Part shown: positions 54,983-63,301 of the stretch, one piece after another
How positions within the stretch are numbered: the first letter of the stretch is position 1
Layout: every line of letters starts with the position of its first letter
DNA from: Paracoccus tegillarcae
GTDB taxonomy: Bacteria; Pseudomonadota; Alphaproteobacteria; Rhodobacterales; Rhodobacteraceae
Direction of reading: 5' to 3'
Assembly: GCF_002847305.1 (NCBI RefSeq)
Contig: NZ_CP025408.1
Coordinates: 2,191,001 to 2,255,000, forward strand
DNA: 64,000 bases
Notes under the pieces: generated by a model
Told to the model about the DNA's origin: nothing
Database searches by the model: none
Seen by the model: the letters and a program-made list of their open reading frames with translations, nothing else
Program-made: the position numbers and the translations under genes

Positions 54983-57099
54983 TGCGCTGTCTCGGCGGCC
55001 ATCAGCAACTTGTCGGGCGTGAACGGCATCTCGCGCAACCGGATCCCGGTGGCGTTGAAGATCGCATTGCCGATTGCCGCAGGCACGCCGACGATACCGA
55101 TCTCGCCGATGCCCTTGGCACCAGTCGGGCCGAACCATTCGTCGAACTCGTCGATCCAGATCGCGTCGAGTTTGCCAATATCGGCATGCGCGGCGATGTG
55201 ATAACCGGCGAAATCGGCGTTCACCACGTTGCCATAGCGCGGGTCGATCACGCTTTCCTCGTGCAGCGCGGCGGAAATGCCCATCGTCATGCCGCCGATC
55301 ATCTGCGAACGCGCGGTCACCGGGTTGACGATGCGCCCCGCTGCGTAGGCCCCCAGCATCCGGGGCACGCGGACCTCTCCGGTCACGGTATTCACCCGCG
55401 CCTCGGCGAAATGGGCGCCGTAGGCATGCATCGAATAATCCTTGTAGCCTTTTGGCGGTCGGCTGGTGGCGACCACATGTGCGCCCTCTTTGGGCGTATC
55501 GCCGTGCTTGTCGCGGAACTTGTTCGCGGCCTTGATGATCGCGCCGCCCCAACTGTAGGTCCCGGCGCTGCCACCGGCCAGCCAGGCCAGTGCCAGCCCG
55601 CTTTGACCGATCTCAAGCTTGATCTGATCCATCGGCACGGCCAGTGCGTCAGCGGCGATCTGCGTCAGCGCGGTCCAGGCGCCGGTGCCTATATCGCTGG
55701 CGCCCAGTTGCACGACATAGCGGCCATCAAGAAAGCGCACGCGGCAGCGCGAGGGCAGCATGTAGACATGGGGAAAGGTGGCGCCGGCCATGCCCAGACC
55801 GATCAGCCATTCGCCCTCGCGCCGTGTGCGGGGCGCCGCTGGACGGTCCGCCCAGCCAAAGGCGGCCGCGCCTTCGTTCAGGCAGGCGACCAGATTGCGG
55901 GTGCTGAAAGGCTTGTCGTTATCGGGATTCACCTTGGGCTCGTTGCGCAAGCGCAGCTCGATCGGGTCCAGCCCGCAGTCATGCGCCAACTCGTCCATCG
56001 CCGTTTCCAGCGCAAAGGCGCCGGTGAATTCACCCGGCCCGCGCATGAAGATGCCGGGCGAAATATCCAGCATCTGGCGGTGATAAACGGTGTCGCAGGC
56101 GGGTGCCGCATACATCATCCGGGCGCCGCCGCCGGATGCATCGATATAGGATTTCAGCCGCGAATCCGGGGCGGTGATGTGATGTTCGATCCCCAAAAGC
56201 TGGCCTTCGGCATCGGCGGCCAGACGCATCCGGTTATGGCTTGCGGGACGATAGCCGGTGGTCGCGAACATCTGATGGCGCGTCATCGCGTATTTCACCG
56301 CGCGTCCACGCAGCGCCTTTGCCGCCAGGCAGGTCAGCACGACATGGGCATGTGGCAGGCCCTTGCCGCCGAAACCGCCGCCGGTATAGGGCGAGATGAC
56401 CTCGAACTGGGTCGGCAGCAGCCCCAGCAGGGGCGGCAGCAGCGCCTGTGCGGTCAGCACGCCCTGATTGGCGTCCCATATCGTCAGTCGTTTCTTGTTG
56501 CCGTCGGACCCGCCCCCGTCGCGCCACAGCGCGATCAGGGCATGCGGTTCCAACGGATTGTGGAAATGCGCGGGGTGGCTGTAGGTCTGATCGACCTGAT
56601 GAGCGGCCTGCGACCAGGCCGCCTGCATATCGCCGCGACGATGTTCACCCGGCTCGCCACCGACCTTCTTGGGGATTTCCAGATCATTGGCATCGGGGCG
56701 GAATTCGACATCAAAGGGCCGCGCGTCGCAGGTCACGCGCACCAGAGCCGCCGCCTGCCGCGCCGTCTGGGCATCTTCGGCCACCACCGCGCCGATGAAC
56801 TGGCCATGATGGGCGATCTTTGGCGATTGCAGCACCTTGAGCGCGGCGTCCGTGCCAATCCACAGCCGCGATGCGTTTTCATGCGTCAGAACCAGCAAGA
56901 CGCCGGGCAGCGCATTGGCCGCGCTGGCATCGATGGCCGTGATTTCGCCCTTGGCGATGGGCGCGGTGATCGGCCACAAATAGGCCGGGTTTTCCTGAGG
57001 GTGTTCAAAGGCATAGGGCGCCGTGCCACTGACCTTGAGCGGGCCGTCGATGCGGCGGCGCGGGGCGCCGATATTCTGTGGATCATTGGGGCGCATCAT
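54979..57099 (-). CDS. Molybdenum hydroxylase large subunit, PaoC/YagR-type
   Basis: Catalytic subunit (706 residues) of a xanthine oxidase-family aldehyde oxidoreductase. The cofactor and substrate motifs are visible: TGGGFGGKGL, GGSAGTYSWGGAIIKAA, RVPRMLGAYAAGRIVNP, QMIGGMTMGISAALHEES and, near the end, GAKGIGEIGIVG with the catalytic glutamate. Two 4-bp overlaps link it to the FAD subunit and the dehydrogenase gene. Related PaoC in E. coli oxidises aromatic aldehydes with molybdopterin cytosine dinucleotide; xanthine is less likely. A PaoD-like maturation protein is not encoded nearby. Confidence 0.88.
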   Translation of the reverse strand: MMRPNDPQNIGAPRRRIDGPLKVSGTAPYAFEHPQENPAYLWPITAPIAKGEITAIDASAANALPGVLLVLTHENASRLWIGTDAALKVLQSPKIAHHGQFIGAVVAEDAQTARQAAALVRVTCDARPFDVEFRPDANDLEIPKKVGGEPGEHRRGDMQAAWSQAAHQVDQTYSHPAHFHNPLEPHALIALWRDGGGSDGNKKRLTIWDANQGVLTAQALLPPLLGLLPTQFEVISPYTGGGFGGKGLPHAHVVLTCLAAKALRGRAVKYAMTRHQMFATTGYRPASHNRMRLAADAEGQLLGIEHHITAPDSRLKSYIDASGGGARMMYAAPACDTVYHRQMLDISPGIFMRGPGEFTGAFALETAMDELAHDCGLDPIELRLRNEPKVNPDNDKPFSTRNLVACLNEGAAAFGWADRPAAPRTRREGEWLIGLGMAGATFPHVYMLPSRCRVRFLDGRYVVQLGASDIGTGAWTALTQIAADALAVPMDQIKLEIGQSGLALAWLAGGSAGTYSWGGAIIKAANKFRDKHGDTPKEGAHVVATSRPPKGYKDYSMHAYGAHFAEARVNTVTGEVRVPRMLGAYAAGRIVNPVTARSQMIGGMTMGISAALHEESVIDPRYGNVVNADFAGYHIAAHADIGKLDAIWIDEFDEWFGPTGAKGIGEIGIVGVPAAIGNAIFNATGIRLREMPFTPDKLLMAAETAQ

Positions 57100-58091
57100 G
57101 ACCGGTCCTCCGCTGGCAGTCCGGCCAGATCGGCCAGAACCGCAGTGATCGCGTTGCGCAGCATCGGCACCTTATAGGCATTGTCGTGGCCGGTTTGCGC
57201 ATTGGCCAGTTCGGCCTCGGCGGCGGCGCGGAAGCTCTGATAGGTGGCAGGCTTGCCGCGCAGTGCCACCTCGGCGTTGCTGGCGCGATGGGGGCGATGC
57301 GACACGCCGCCGAGCGCCAGCCGAACGTCGGTGACAGTGCCGCCCTGCACCTCCAGTGCCGCTGCGACCGAGACCAGTGCAAAGGCATAGGACGCGCGGT
57401 CCCTGATCTTGCGATAGCGCGAGGTCGCCGCGACAGGCGATGCCGGCAACTCGACGGCGATGATCAACTCATCCGCAGCAAGGTTGGTGTCGCGGCTTGG
57501 CGTGTCACCGGCGGGGCGGTGGAAATCGGCAAAGGGAATGCGCCGCTCGCCGTCCGGGCCTTGCACGATCACCACCGTATCCAGCGCGGCCAGTGGCACG
57601 CAAAGATCCGAAGGATGCGCGGCGACGCATTCGCCCTCCGTGTCGAAAATGGCATTGTAGCGGCCGAAACCGTCGCGCGCCGGACAACCGCTGCCCGGTT
57701 CGCGCTTGTTGCAGGGCGTCGTCAGGTCCTGGAAATAGACGCAGCGCACCCGCTGCATGAGGTTGCCCCCGGTCGAGGCCATGTTGCGCAACTGACCGGA
57801 TGCACCCGACAACAGCGCCTGCGCCACAAACGGATAACGCTGCCGGATCGCCGGATGCGCGGCCAGATCGCTGTTGCGGACCATCGCACCGATGCGCAAA
57901 CCGCCATCGGCTGTTTCGTCGATGTCGGTCAGCGGCAGGCGGTTTATGTCAACGATCTGTGCAGGCCGGGCGATGCCCAGCTTGAGGTGATCGACCAGAT
58001 TGGTGCCGCCCGCCAGAAACGCCCCGTCCGCGCGCAACTGGGCAATGGCGTCGGCGGTATCTGCGGCTCGGCTGTAATCAAAGGGCGTCAT
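57096..58091 (-). CDS. Molybdenum hydroxylase FAD-binding subunit, PaoB/YagS-type
   Basis: FAD-binding subunit (331 residues) that passes electrons from the iron-sulfur subunit. It has the family signature GAFLAGGTNLVDHLKLG, which binds FAD, and the cluster-like LMQRVRCVYFQDLTTPCNKREPGSGC: three or more cysteines that in PaoB hold an extra 4Fe-4S cluster. Overlaps of 4 bp with both neighbours fix the order 2Fe-2S, FAD, Mo. The start at 58091 gives family length. Confidence 0.88.
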   Translation of the reverse strand: MTPFDYSRAADTADAIAQLRADGAFLAGGTNLVDHLKLGIARPAQIVDINRLPLTDIDETADGGLRIGAMVRNSDLAAHPAIRQRYPFVAQALLSGASGQLRNMASTGGNLMQRVRCVYFQDLTTPCNKREPGSGCPARDGFGRYNAIFDTEGECVAAHPSDLCVPLAALDTVVIVQGPDGERRIPFADFHRPAGDTPSRDTNLAADELIIAVELPASPVAATSRYRKIRDRASYAFALVSVAAALEVQGGTVTDVRLALGGVSHRPHRASNAEVALRGKPATYQSFRAAAEAELANAQTGHDNAYKVPMLRNAITAVLADLAGLPAEDRS

Positions 58092-58603
58092 ACCGGGTCC
58101 CCTTCGGCGGTTTCGCGGATTGCCGTCAGGATATTGGCATAGGCGCCGCAGCGGCACAGGTTACCTGACATGCGCTCTCGGATCTCATCATCGCTGAGCG
58201 TTGGTGCCGTATTGATATCGGGTGTGACGTGACTGGGCATGCCTTGCGCAAACTCGCGCAGCATTCCGACGGCGGAACAGATCTGTCCCGGCGTGCAATA
58301 GCCGCATTGCAGCCCGTCATGGTCGATGAACGCCTGCTGCATCGGGTGCAGATCGCCCGGCTGGCCCAGACCACCCGCCGTCACCACATCGGCCCCGTCA
58401 TGTGACACCGCAAGGCACAGGCAGGACAGCACACGCTGGCCATCCAGCAATACCGTGCAGGCCCCGCACTGGCCGTGATCGCAGCCCTTCTTGGCAGAGA
58501 AATTGTCCAGACGGTCGCGCAAGGTATCCAGCAATGTCTCGCGTGGGTCCAAAGCCAGCTCGACAGCCTCGCCATCGATCGTCAGCCGGGTGGGAATTGA
58601 CAT
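58088..58603 (-). CDS. Molybdenum hydroxylase 2Fe-2S subunit, PaoA/YagT-type
   Basis: Iron-sulfur subunit (171 residues), first gene of the operon. The plant-type cluster cysteines are in KKGCDHGQCGACTVLLDG, and the second cluster is in QCGYCTPGQICSAVGM and MSGNLCRCGAY. No twin-arginine leader is evident, unlike periplasmic PaoA, so this enzyme is probably cytoplasmic. GGAGA lies ahead of ATG 58603. The tadA gene upstream is on the same strand, 25 bp away. Confidence 0.9.
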   Translation of the reverse strand: MSIPTRLTIDGEAVELALDPRETLLDTLRDRLDNFSAKKGCDHGQCGACTVLLDGQRVLSCLCLAVSHDGADVVTAGGLGQPGDLHPMQQAFIDHDGLQCGYCTPGQICSAVGMLREFAQGMPSHVTPDINTAPTLSDDEIRERMSGNLCRCGAYANILTAIRETAEGDPV

Positions 58604-58628
58604 GGGATGGTCTCCTTCCTGCGCCGGG

Positions 58629-59081
58629 TTAACGCCGGGCGGCAAAGAAATGTTGCAGCAACTCGCGCGATTTCTGCGCAGAGATACCGTCATAGACCTG
58701 TGGCTTGTGGTGGCATTGCGGGTGATCAAAGACGCGCGCGCCATGCGCCACGCCGCCCATTCGGGGGTCATCGGCGCCGTAATACAGCAACTCGATCCGC
58801 GCGGCCGAGATGGCGGCGGCGCACATCGGGCAGGGCTCGAGTGTCACCCAAAGGGCATGGCCGGGCAGCCGCTGCGACCGCGCGGCGGCGCAGGCAGCGC
58901 GGATCACCTGGATCTCGGCATGCGCGGTCGGGTCGCTTAGCTGAAGCGTGCGATTGCCGTCGGCGGCGACAACCTGGCCCTGCGGATCAATCAGTACCGC
59001 GCCCACCGGCACCTCGCCGCGCAGGGCGGCGGCTTGGGCCTGTTCCAGAGCCAGATCCATATGCGAGTGAAAAGGGCGCAT
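58629..59081 (-). CDS. tadA: tRNA(adenine34) deaminase TadA
   Basis: Zinc deaminase converting A34 of tRNA-Arg(ACG) to inosine, 150 residues. Active site HAE is at H54-A-E56 (DPTAHAEIQVI) and the zinc cysteines are C84 and C87 in LEPCPMCAAAI. AARIELLYYGADDPRMG and the C-terminal helix complete the fold. Two starts are possible (59081 and 59060); neither has a clear Shine-Dalgarno site, so 59081 is chosen on family length. Confidence 0.93.
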   Translation of the reverse strand: MRPFHSHMDLALEQAQAAALRGEVPVGAVLIDPQGQVVAADGNRTLQLSDPTAHAEIQVIRAACAAARSQRLPGHALWVTLEPCPMCAAAISAARIELLYYGADDPRMGGVAHGARVFDHPQCHHKPQVYDGISAQKSRELLQHFFAARR

Positions 59082-59217
59082 GATTGGGTTGTGGCTGCTG
59101 CGGTTCGATCAGGCAAGCCCCGTGACAGGTCACGTCGATTTGCCTTTCCTTTGCAGTGCCCGGTGCGTAGAAGCCTCGCTTTACCAACCGCCGCAGTGAT
59201 GCGCAGGAGATATCGCC

Positions 59218-60747
59218 ATGACCGACGCCCCCAATCCCGACAAGCCAACCGAAGCCGACCGCATCGCCAAGGTGATCGCCCGTGCGGGCCTTGCCAGCCG
59301 ACGCGAGGCCGAGCGCATGATCGTCGAAGGACGTGTCTCGGTGAATGGCGAAAAGATCGCCTCGCCCGCGCTGGACGTCCTGCCCACCGACAAGGTCGAG
59401 GTTGACGGCAAGGCGCTTGAGGCACCTCAAGAGACGCGGTTGTGGATCTATTACAAGCCCGTCGGTCTGGTGACGTCGGATTCGGATGAAAAGGGCCGCC
59501 AGACGGTCTTTGATGCGCTGCCTCGCGATTTGCCGCGCGTCATGTCCATCGGCCGGCTGGACCTGAATTCCGAAGGTCTGCTGCTGCTGACCAATGATGG
59601 CGAGTTGAAGCGCCGGCTGGAACTGCCCGCGACCGGCTGGCTGCGCCGCTACCGGGTCCGGGTGAATGGCAAGCCCACCGACCTGACCTTTGATCCGCTG
59701 CGTCGCGGGATCACCATCGACGACGAGGACTTCCAGCCGATGGAGGTCCGTCTGGACAGCCAGCAGGGCGCGAATGCCTGGCTGACCGTCGGCATCCGCG
59801 AGGGCCGCAACCGCGAGATCCGGCGTGCCATGACCCATATCGGCTTGCAGGTGAACCGGCTGATCCGCATCGGCTACGGTCCCTTCAAACTGACCGGCCT
59901 CGAGGAAAACGAGGTTCGCGAGATCAAGCGTCGCACCCTGCGCGATCAGTTGGGCGGGCTGTTGACCGGCGAGACCGAGGACAAGCCCCGCGATTTTCGC
60001 GAGCGCGGTGCCGATCAGGACCGGCCACGCCGCCGCGACGACGATGATCGCCGGCCCCGGCGCGACGACGGCCCGCGCAAACCGCGCTTTGACAAGGGCG
60101 ATGGCGCTGATCGCAAACCCTATGCCCGCCGCGATGACGATGGCGCCGGACGACCGCAGCGTGACCGTGGTGACGGGCCGCGCAAGCCGCGTTTCGATAA
60201 GGGTGATGGCGGTGCCAAGCCCTTCCGCAGCCGCGATGACGGCCCGCGTAAACCGCGCTTTGACAAGGGCGACAGCGCCGACCGCAAACCCTATGCCCGC
60301 CGCGATGAGGATGGCGCCGGGCGTCCGCAGCGTGATCGTGGTGACGGGCCGCGCAAACCGCGCTTTGACAAGGGCGACAGCGCAGATCGTAGGCCCTATG
60401 CCCGCCGCGATGGCGAAGGTGAGGCCCGCCGTGACGGTGCCAAGCCTTACGGCAATCGCGATGGCGGCAAACCTTATGGCAGCCGTGACGGCGGCAAGCC
60501 GTCTGGCAGCCGCGATGGTGGCAAGACCTACGGGAACCGCGAAGTTGGAAAATCCAACGGGTCGCGCGATGGGGCCAAGCCCGGCCCGCGCCGTGATGGC
60601 GGCAAGCCCGGCGGCTTTGCGGGTCGCGATGATGCCAAGAAATCCTACGGCCCGCGCAAGGATAGCCGCCCGGGACATCAGGGTAAGCCGGGGCAGAGCC
60701 GCGGCCCCCGGCCCGGTGGCGGCAAGCCGCGTTCACCGCGCGGCTGA
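59218..60747 (+). CDS. rluB: 23S rRNA pseudouridine synthase, RluB-type, with long tail
   Basis: S4-linked RsuA/RluB-family synthase. Residues 1-70 form the S4 RNA-binding domain (ASRREAERMIVEGRVSVNG), 75-245 the catalytic domain with IGRLDLNSEGLLLLTNDGEL (catalytic aspartate) and the GRNREIRRAM loop. The enzyme part resembles normal RluB (about 290 residues), but a tail of about 260 residues follows, nearly all Arg, Lys, Asp, Gly and Pro in 36-residue repeats. Such charge-rich tails bind RNA and are likely disordered. The ATG has AGGAGATATCGCC upstream. Confidence 0.93.
   Translation: MTDAPNPDKPTEADRIAKVIARAGLASRREAERMIVEGRVSVNGEKIASPALDVLPTDKVEVDGKALEAPQETRLWIYYKPVGLVTSDSDEKGRQTVFDALPRDLPRVMSIGRLDLNSEGLLLLTNDGELKRRLELPATGWLRRYRVRVNGKPTDLTFDPLRRGITIDDEDFQPMEVRLDSQQGANAWLTVGIREGRNREIRRAMTHIGLQVNRLIRIGYGPFKLTGLEENEVREIKRRTLRDQLGGLLTGETEDKPRDFRERGADQDRPRRRDDDDRRPRRDDGPRKPRFDKGDGADRKPYARRDDDGAGRPQRDRGDGPRKPRFDKGDGGAKPFRSRDDGPRKPRFDKGDSADRKPYARRDEDGAGRPQRDRGDGPRKPRFDKGDSADRRPYARRDGEGEARRDGAKPYGNRDGGKPYGSRDGGKPSGSRDGGKTYGNREVGKSNGSRDGAKPGPRRDGGKPGGFAGRDDAKKSYGPRKDSRPGHQGKPGQSRGPRPGGGKPRSPRG
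60064..60420 (+). repeat. Tandem repeats in the rluB tail
   Basis: Two full copies of a unit coding DDGPRKPRFDKGD...GAGRPQRDRG (36 residues, 108 bp) alternate with shorter or partial units. Bases as well as residues are repeated, so copy number may vary between strains. They are within coding sequence and are not CRISPR units. Confidence 0.8.
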
Positions 60748-60753
60748 CCGGCC

Positions 60754-60930
60754 TTATTTGGTCAGGATCAGCTTGCCTGCGCGGGTGATGCGCAGCTGAT
60801 AGACCTGTTCACCCAGAACGATCAGAGCCTGATTGCCACCGGCAGTCAGGCTCTCTGCGTCATGGGCCGGCAGGTTGCTGAGCAAGGTCGCGCCGGCGCG
60901 CGAAAAATCGGCAGGGTTTATGGCTGTCAT
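60754..60930 (-). CDS. hemP: Hemin uptake protein HemP
   Basis: A small protein of 58 residues found by reading the minus strand of this spacer. It ends with QVYQLRITRAGKLILTK, the hallmark of the HemP family, preceded by HDAESLTAGGNQALIVLGE, also typical. HemP genes sit near heme receptors and are iron-regulated; it may act as an activator of heme uptake gene expression. Its stop lies 6 bp past the rluB stop on the other strand. The upstream 100 bases are AT-rich and suited to a regulated promoter; no textbook Fur box was identified. No heme receptor is in the window. Confidence 0.85.
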   Translation of the reverse strand: MTAINPADFSRAGATLLSNLPAHDAESLTAGGNQALIVLGEQVYQLRITRAGKLILTK

Positions 60931-61038
60931 CGGATCTGTCCTTTGTCTCGTTCTTCCTTGATTTCAAATCTGACAAGAATAGTCGGATAAGTCAAAGTAA
61001 AAGACTCGGGAATCTATGAGGCTTCGGTTTTTTGCCGA

Positions 61039-61950
61039 TTAGCCCTCCGAAAGGCAGTCCGCGATGGTATCACCCATTTGCTGTAACAGCGCCGGGTATA
61101 GCTGCGCACCCATTTCCTGCCCGGCGCCCGACGGGTCCAGCGTGTCGCCGACGCGAATATCGGTGCCGTCAATCAGCGAATCGATCAGGCCGGGATCGTG
61201 GCCGATCTCTGGAAAGGCGCAGCGGACCGATTCTGCCTTGATCTCATCGCGAATGGCCGACAGGCGGGCGGCCGACGGCGACGAGGCATCGCCAAGTGCC
61301 ACCGCAACGGCCGGTTCAAGACCAAAGCGATCGGTAAAATAGCCATAGGCATCGTGAAAAACCAGGAAATGCGCGTCCGCTACCGGTGCCAATTGCGCGC
61401 TCACCTGTTGGATGACCTGATCCAGTTGCCCGGCCCCATCAGCGGCGTTCTGGGCATAGGTCGCGGCGTTGCCAGGATCGGCAGTCGACAGCGCCTCGGC
61501 GATGACGGTCAGCCAGAGCTTGCCGTTTTCCGGATCAAGCCACGCATGCGGATCGACGCCGCTGTGATCATGATCGTGGTCGTGGTCGCCTTCATGCCCG
61601 TGCGCGTCAGCATTGAAATCGCGTCTGTGGGTGTCGGACTGGGCGAGCAGCAAGAGTGAGGTGCCGCTGGCCAATGCTGCCGCAGACCGTTCCAGCCAGG
61701 GCGTCAGTTCAGGGCCGATCCAGACCAGCAGGCCCGCATCCTGCAGCGCCGCCGCGTCTGAAGGGCGCAGTTGATGGTGGTGGGCATTGCCGCCGGTAGG
61801 CAGCAGCACCTGAACCGTTCCCAGATCGCCCAGGACCTGTTGGACCAACGCGCCTGTTGCAGGAATGTCGGCGATGACGCTGGGGGTCTCGGCCAGGGCG
61901 GGCAGAGCGGTCAAGGCAGCGAGGGCGGGCAGAGCGGTCAGAATGCGCAT
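61039..61950 (-). CDS. znuA: Zinc ABC transporter substrate-binding protein ZnuA
   Basis: Periplasmic zinc receptor, 303 residues. After the signal peptide (about 1-20) come the metal ligands: H in GGNAHHHQLRPSD, the segment VDPHAWLDPENGKLW, H in LVFHDAYGYF and the acidic PEIGHDPGL. A loop at about 117-135 is very rich in His and Asp, as in gammaproteobacterial ZnuA, and captures zinc. It is divergent from zur, with 89 bp between and two Zur-like boxes. Confidence 0.95.
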   Translation of the reverse strand: MRILTALPALAALTALPALAETPSVIADIPATGALVQQVLGDLGTVQVLLPTGGNAHHHQLRPSDAAALQDAGLLVWIGPELTPWLERSAAALASGTSLLLLAQSDTHRRDFNADAHGHEGDHDHDHDHSGVDPHAWLDPENGKLWLTVIAEALSTADPGNAATYAQNAADGAGQLDQVIQQVSAQLAPVADAHFLVFHDAYGYFTDRFGLEPAVAVALGDASSPSAARLSAIRDEIKAESVRCAFPEIGHDPGLIDSLIDGTDIRVGDTLDPSGAGQEMGAQLYPALLQQMGDTIADCLSEG

Positions 61951-61998
61951 GGGGTCCCTTCAGAATCGCAATCGGGTTGAACAGCGACAGCAATTGGA

Positions 61999-62013
61999 TG
62001 TAATAGAGTAACA
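61999..62013. promoter_or_regulatory. Zur-like operator box 1
   Basis: TGTAATAGAGTAACA is an imperfect palindrome with TGT-N9-ACA ends, in the spacer between znuA and zur. It shares 11 of 15 bases with box 2, spaced 27 bp centre to centre. Position supports zinc repression of both divergent units; the binding itself is inferred. Confidence 0.55.
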
Positions 62014-62025
62014 AGTCAACAGATA

Positions 62026-62040
62026 TGTTATAAAATCACA
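62026..62040. promoter_or_regulatory. Zur-like operator box 2
   Basis: TGTTATAAAATCACA overlaps the first base of the zur start codon. The TGTTATA half matches the known Zur box of proteobacteria (TGTTATAwTATAACA). With box 1 it could block transcription of zur-znuCB and znuA. Confidence 0.6.
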
Positions 62041-62549
62041 TGAACTCGGATCACCTTCCTGACGATACCGCGACGGCCTTCGCCCCGCACGATCACGGCG
62101 CCTGCCGCGATCAGGCGTTGCAGGCCGCTGCCGAACTGGCCGATCAACAGGGCGTGCGCCTGACGCCCGTGCGGCGGCGCACGCTGGAGATCCTGCTGGA
62201 ATCGCACAGAGCGCTTGGCGCCTATGACGTGCTGGAGCGTCTGTCGGCAGAGGGCTTCGGCAGTCAGCCACCCGTCGCCTATCGGGCGTTGGATTTTCTG
62301 GTGCAGAACGGGCTGGCGCATCGGGTGCAGCGATTGAATGCCTTTGCCGCCTGCCTGACCCCGGGCCACCTGCATGCGCCCGCCTTTCTGATCTGCCGTA
62401 CGTGCAACAAGGTGGCCGAGGCCGATGCGCCCGCAATTCGCGCTGCCCTGGGCGATGCAGCCCGGGCATCCGGCTTTGCCGTCGAGCGGATGACCGTCGA
62501 GGCGCTGGGCCTGTGCGACAGTTGCGCCGGTGTCGAGGTGTCCGCTTGA
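62040..62549 (+). CDS. zur: Zinc uptake regulator Zur (Fur family)
   Basis: Zinc-sensing repressor of 169 residues. The winged-helix segment is LTPVRRRTLEILLESHRALGAYDVLERLS, followed by PPVAYRALDFLVQNGLAHRVQRLNAF, the wing and recognition helix. The structural zinc cysteines are C119-x2-C122 (CRTCN) and C159-x2-C162 (CDSC). It differs from Fur by the short acidic hinge and its location with znuCB. The stop TGA overlaps the znuC TTG start. Confidence 0.93.
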   Translation: MNSDHLPDDTATAFAPHDHGACRDQALQAAAELADQQGVRLTPVRRRTLEILLESHRALGAYDVLERLSAEGFGSQPPVAYRALDFLVQNGLAHRVQRLNAFAACLTPGHLHAPAFLICRTCNKVAEADAPAIRAALGDAARASGFAVERMTVEALGLCDSCAGVEVSA

Positions 62550-63301
62550 CCGCGTTGCTGCAAGCCGAAAAGCTGACCATTCATCGACCCGGCACCGCCG
62601 ATCCGGTGCTGCATGATGTGGATTTCCGCATTGATCCGGGCGAGATCGTCACCGTTGTCGGGCCGAATGGTTCGGGCAAGTCCTCGCTGGTGCGGGCGCT
62701 GCTGGGGCATATGCCGCTGGCATCGGGTTCGGTGCGGCGGCAACCGGGGCTGCGCATCGGCTATGTGCCGCAGCGCGTTCACATCGACAGCGCCATGCCG
62801 ATGACCGTCCGGCGCTTTTTGTCACTGCCGCGCAAGGTCAGCGATGCAAAGGCCGCAGATATGCTGCGTGAGGTCGGTGTCGAAGGCGTCGAACGACGTC
62901 AGATCACCCAGCTGTCCGGCGGGCAGTTCCAGCGCGTTCTGCTGGCGCGCGCGCTGCTGCACGATCCGGAATTGCTGGTGCTGGACGAGCCGACGCAGGG
63001 GCTGGACCAGCCGGGTATCGTCGGCTTTTACAAGCTGATCGAACAGATCCGCCGCCAGACAGGCGCGGCCATCCTGCTTGTCAGCCACGATCTGCTGGTG
63101 GTCATGCGCGCATCGGATCGGGTTCTCTGTCTGAACGGCCATATCTGCTGCGAGGGCACGCCCGAACATGTCAGCGTTGCGCCCGAATACCGTGCCCTCT
63201 TCGGTGCGGACGCCGAGGGCACGCTGGCGCTGTATCGTCATCATCATGACCATGACCATGACCACGATCATGGTCCCGCGCAGGATCACCATCATGCTTG
63301 A
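62546..63301 (+). CDS. znuC: Zinc ABC transporter ATPase ZnuC
   Basis: ATPase of the zinc importer, 251 residues. Walker A GPNGSGKSSLVRALLG, signature QLSGGQFQRVLLARAL, Walker B LLVLDEPTQGLDQPG; SVAPEYRALFG is near the end. The start is TTG 62546, overlapping the zur stop. The last 23 residues form a His/Asp-rich tail (RHHHDHDHDHDHG) unlike the usual cytosolic ATPase and may buffer zinc or sense it. Confidence 0.93.
   Translation: MTALLQAEKLTIHRPGTADPVLHDVDFRIDPGEIVTVVGPNGSGKSSLVRALLGHMPLASGSVRRQPGLRIGYVPQRVHIDSAMPMTVRRFLSLPRKVSDAKAADMLREVGVEGVERRQITQLSGGQFQRVLLARALLHDPELLVLDEPTQGLDQPGIVGFYKLIEQIRRQTGAAILLVSHDLLVVMRASDRVLCLNGHICCEGTPEHVSVAPEYRALFGADAEGTLALYRHHHDHDHDHDHGPAQDHHHA

Noticed and set aside
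54784..57177. Long plus-strand open frame opposite the molybdenum hydroxylase gene
   Set aside because: A high-GC antisense shadow: the minus-strand gene has complete domain motifs and 4-bp overlaps with neighbours.
60064..60420. Regular repeats suggestive of CRISPR
   Set aside because: They are in frame, code for a protein tail, vary between units and have no unique spacers or cas genes nearby.
58987..60678. 563-codon minus-strand open frame opposite rluB, with Ala/Ile/Gly repeats
   Set aside because: The repeats are the complement of the rluB tail repeats; the true frame carries the S4 and synthase motifs.
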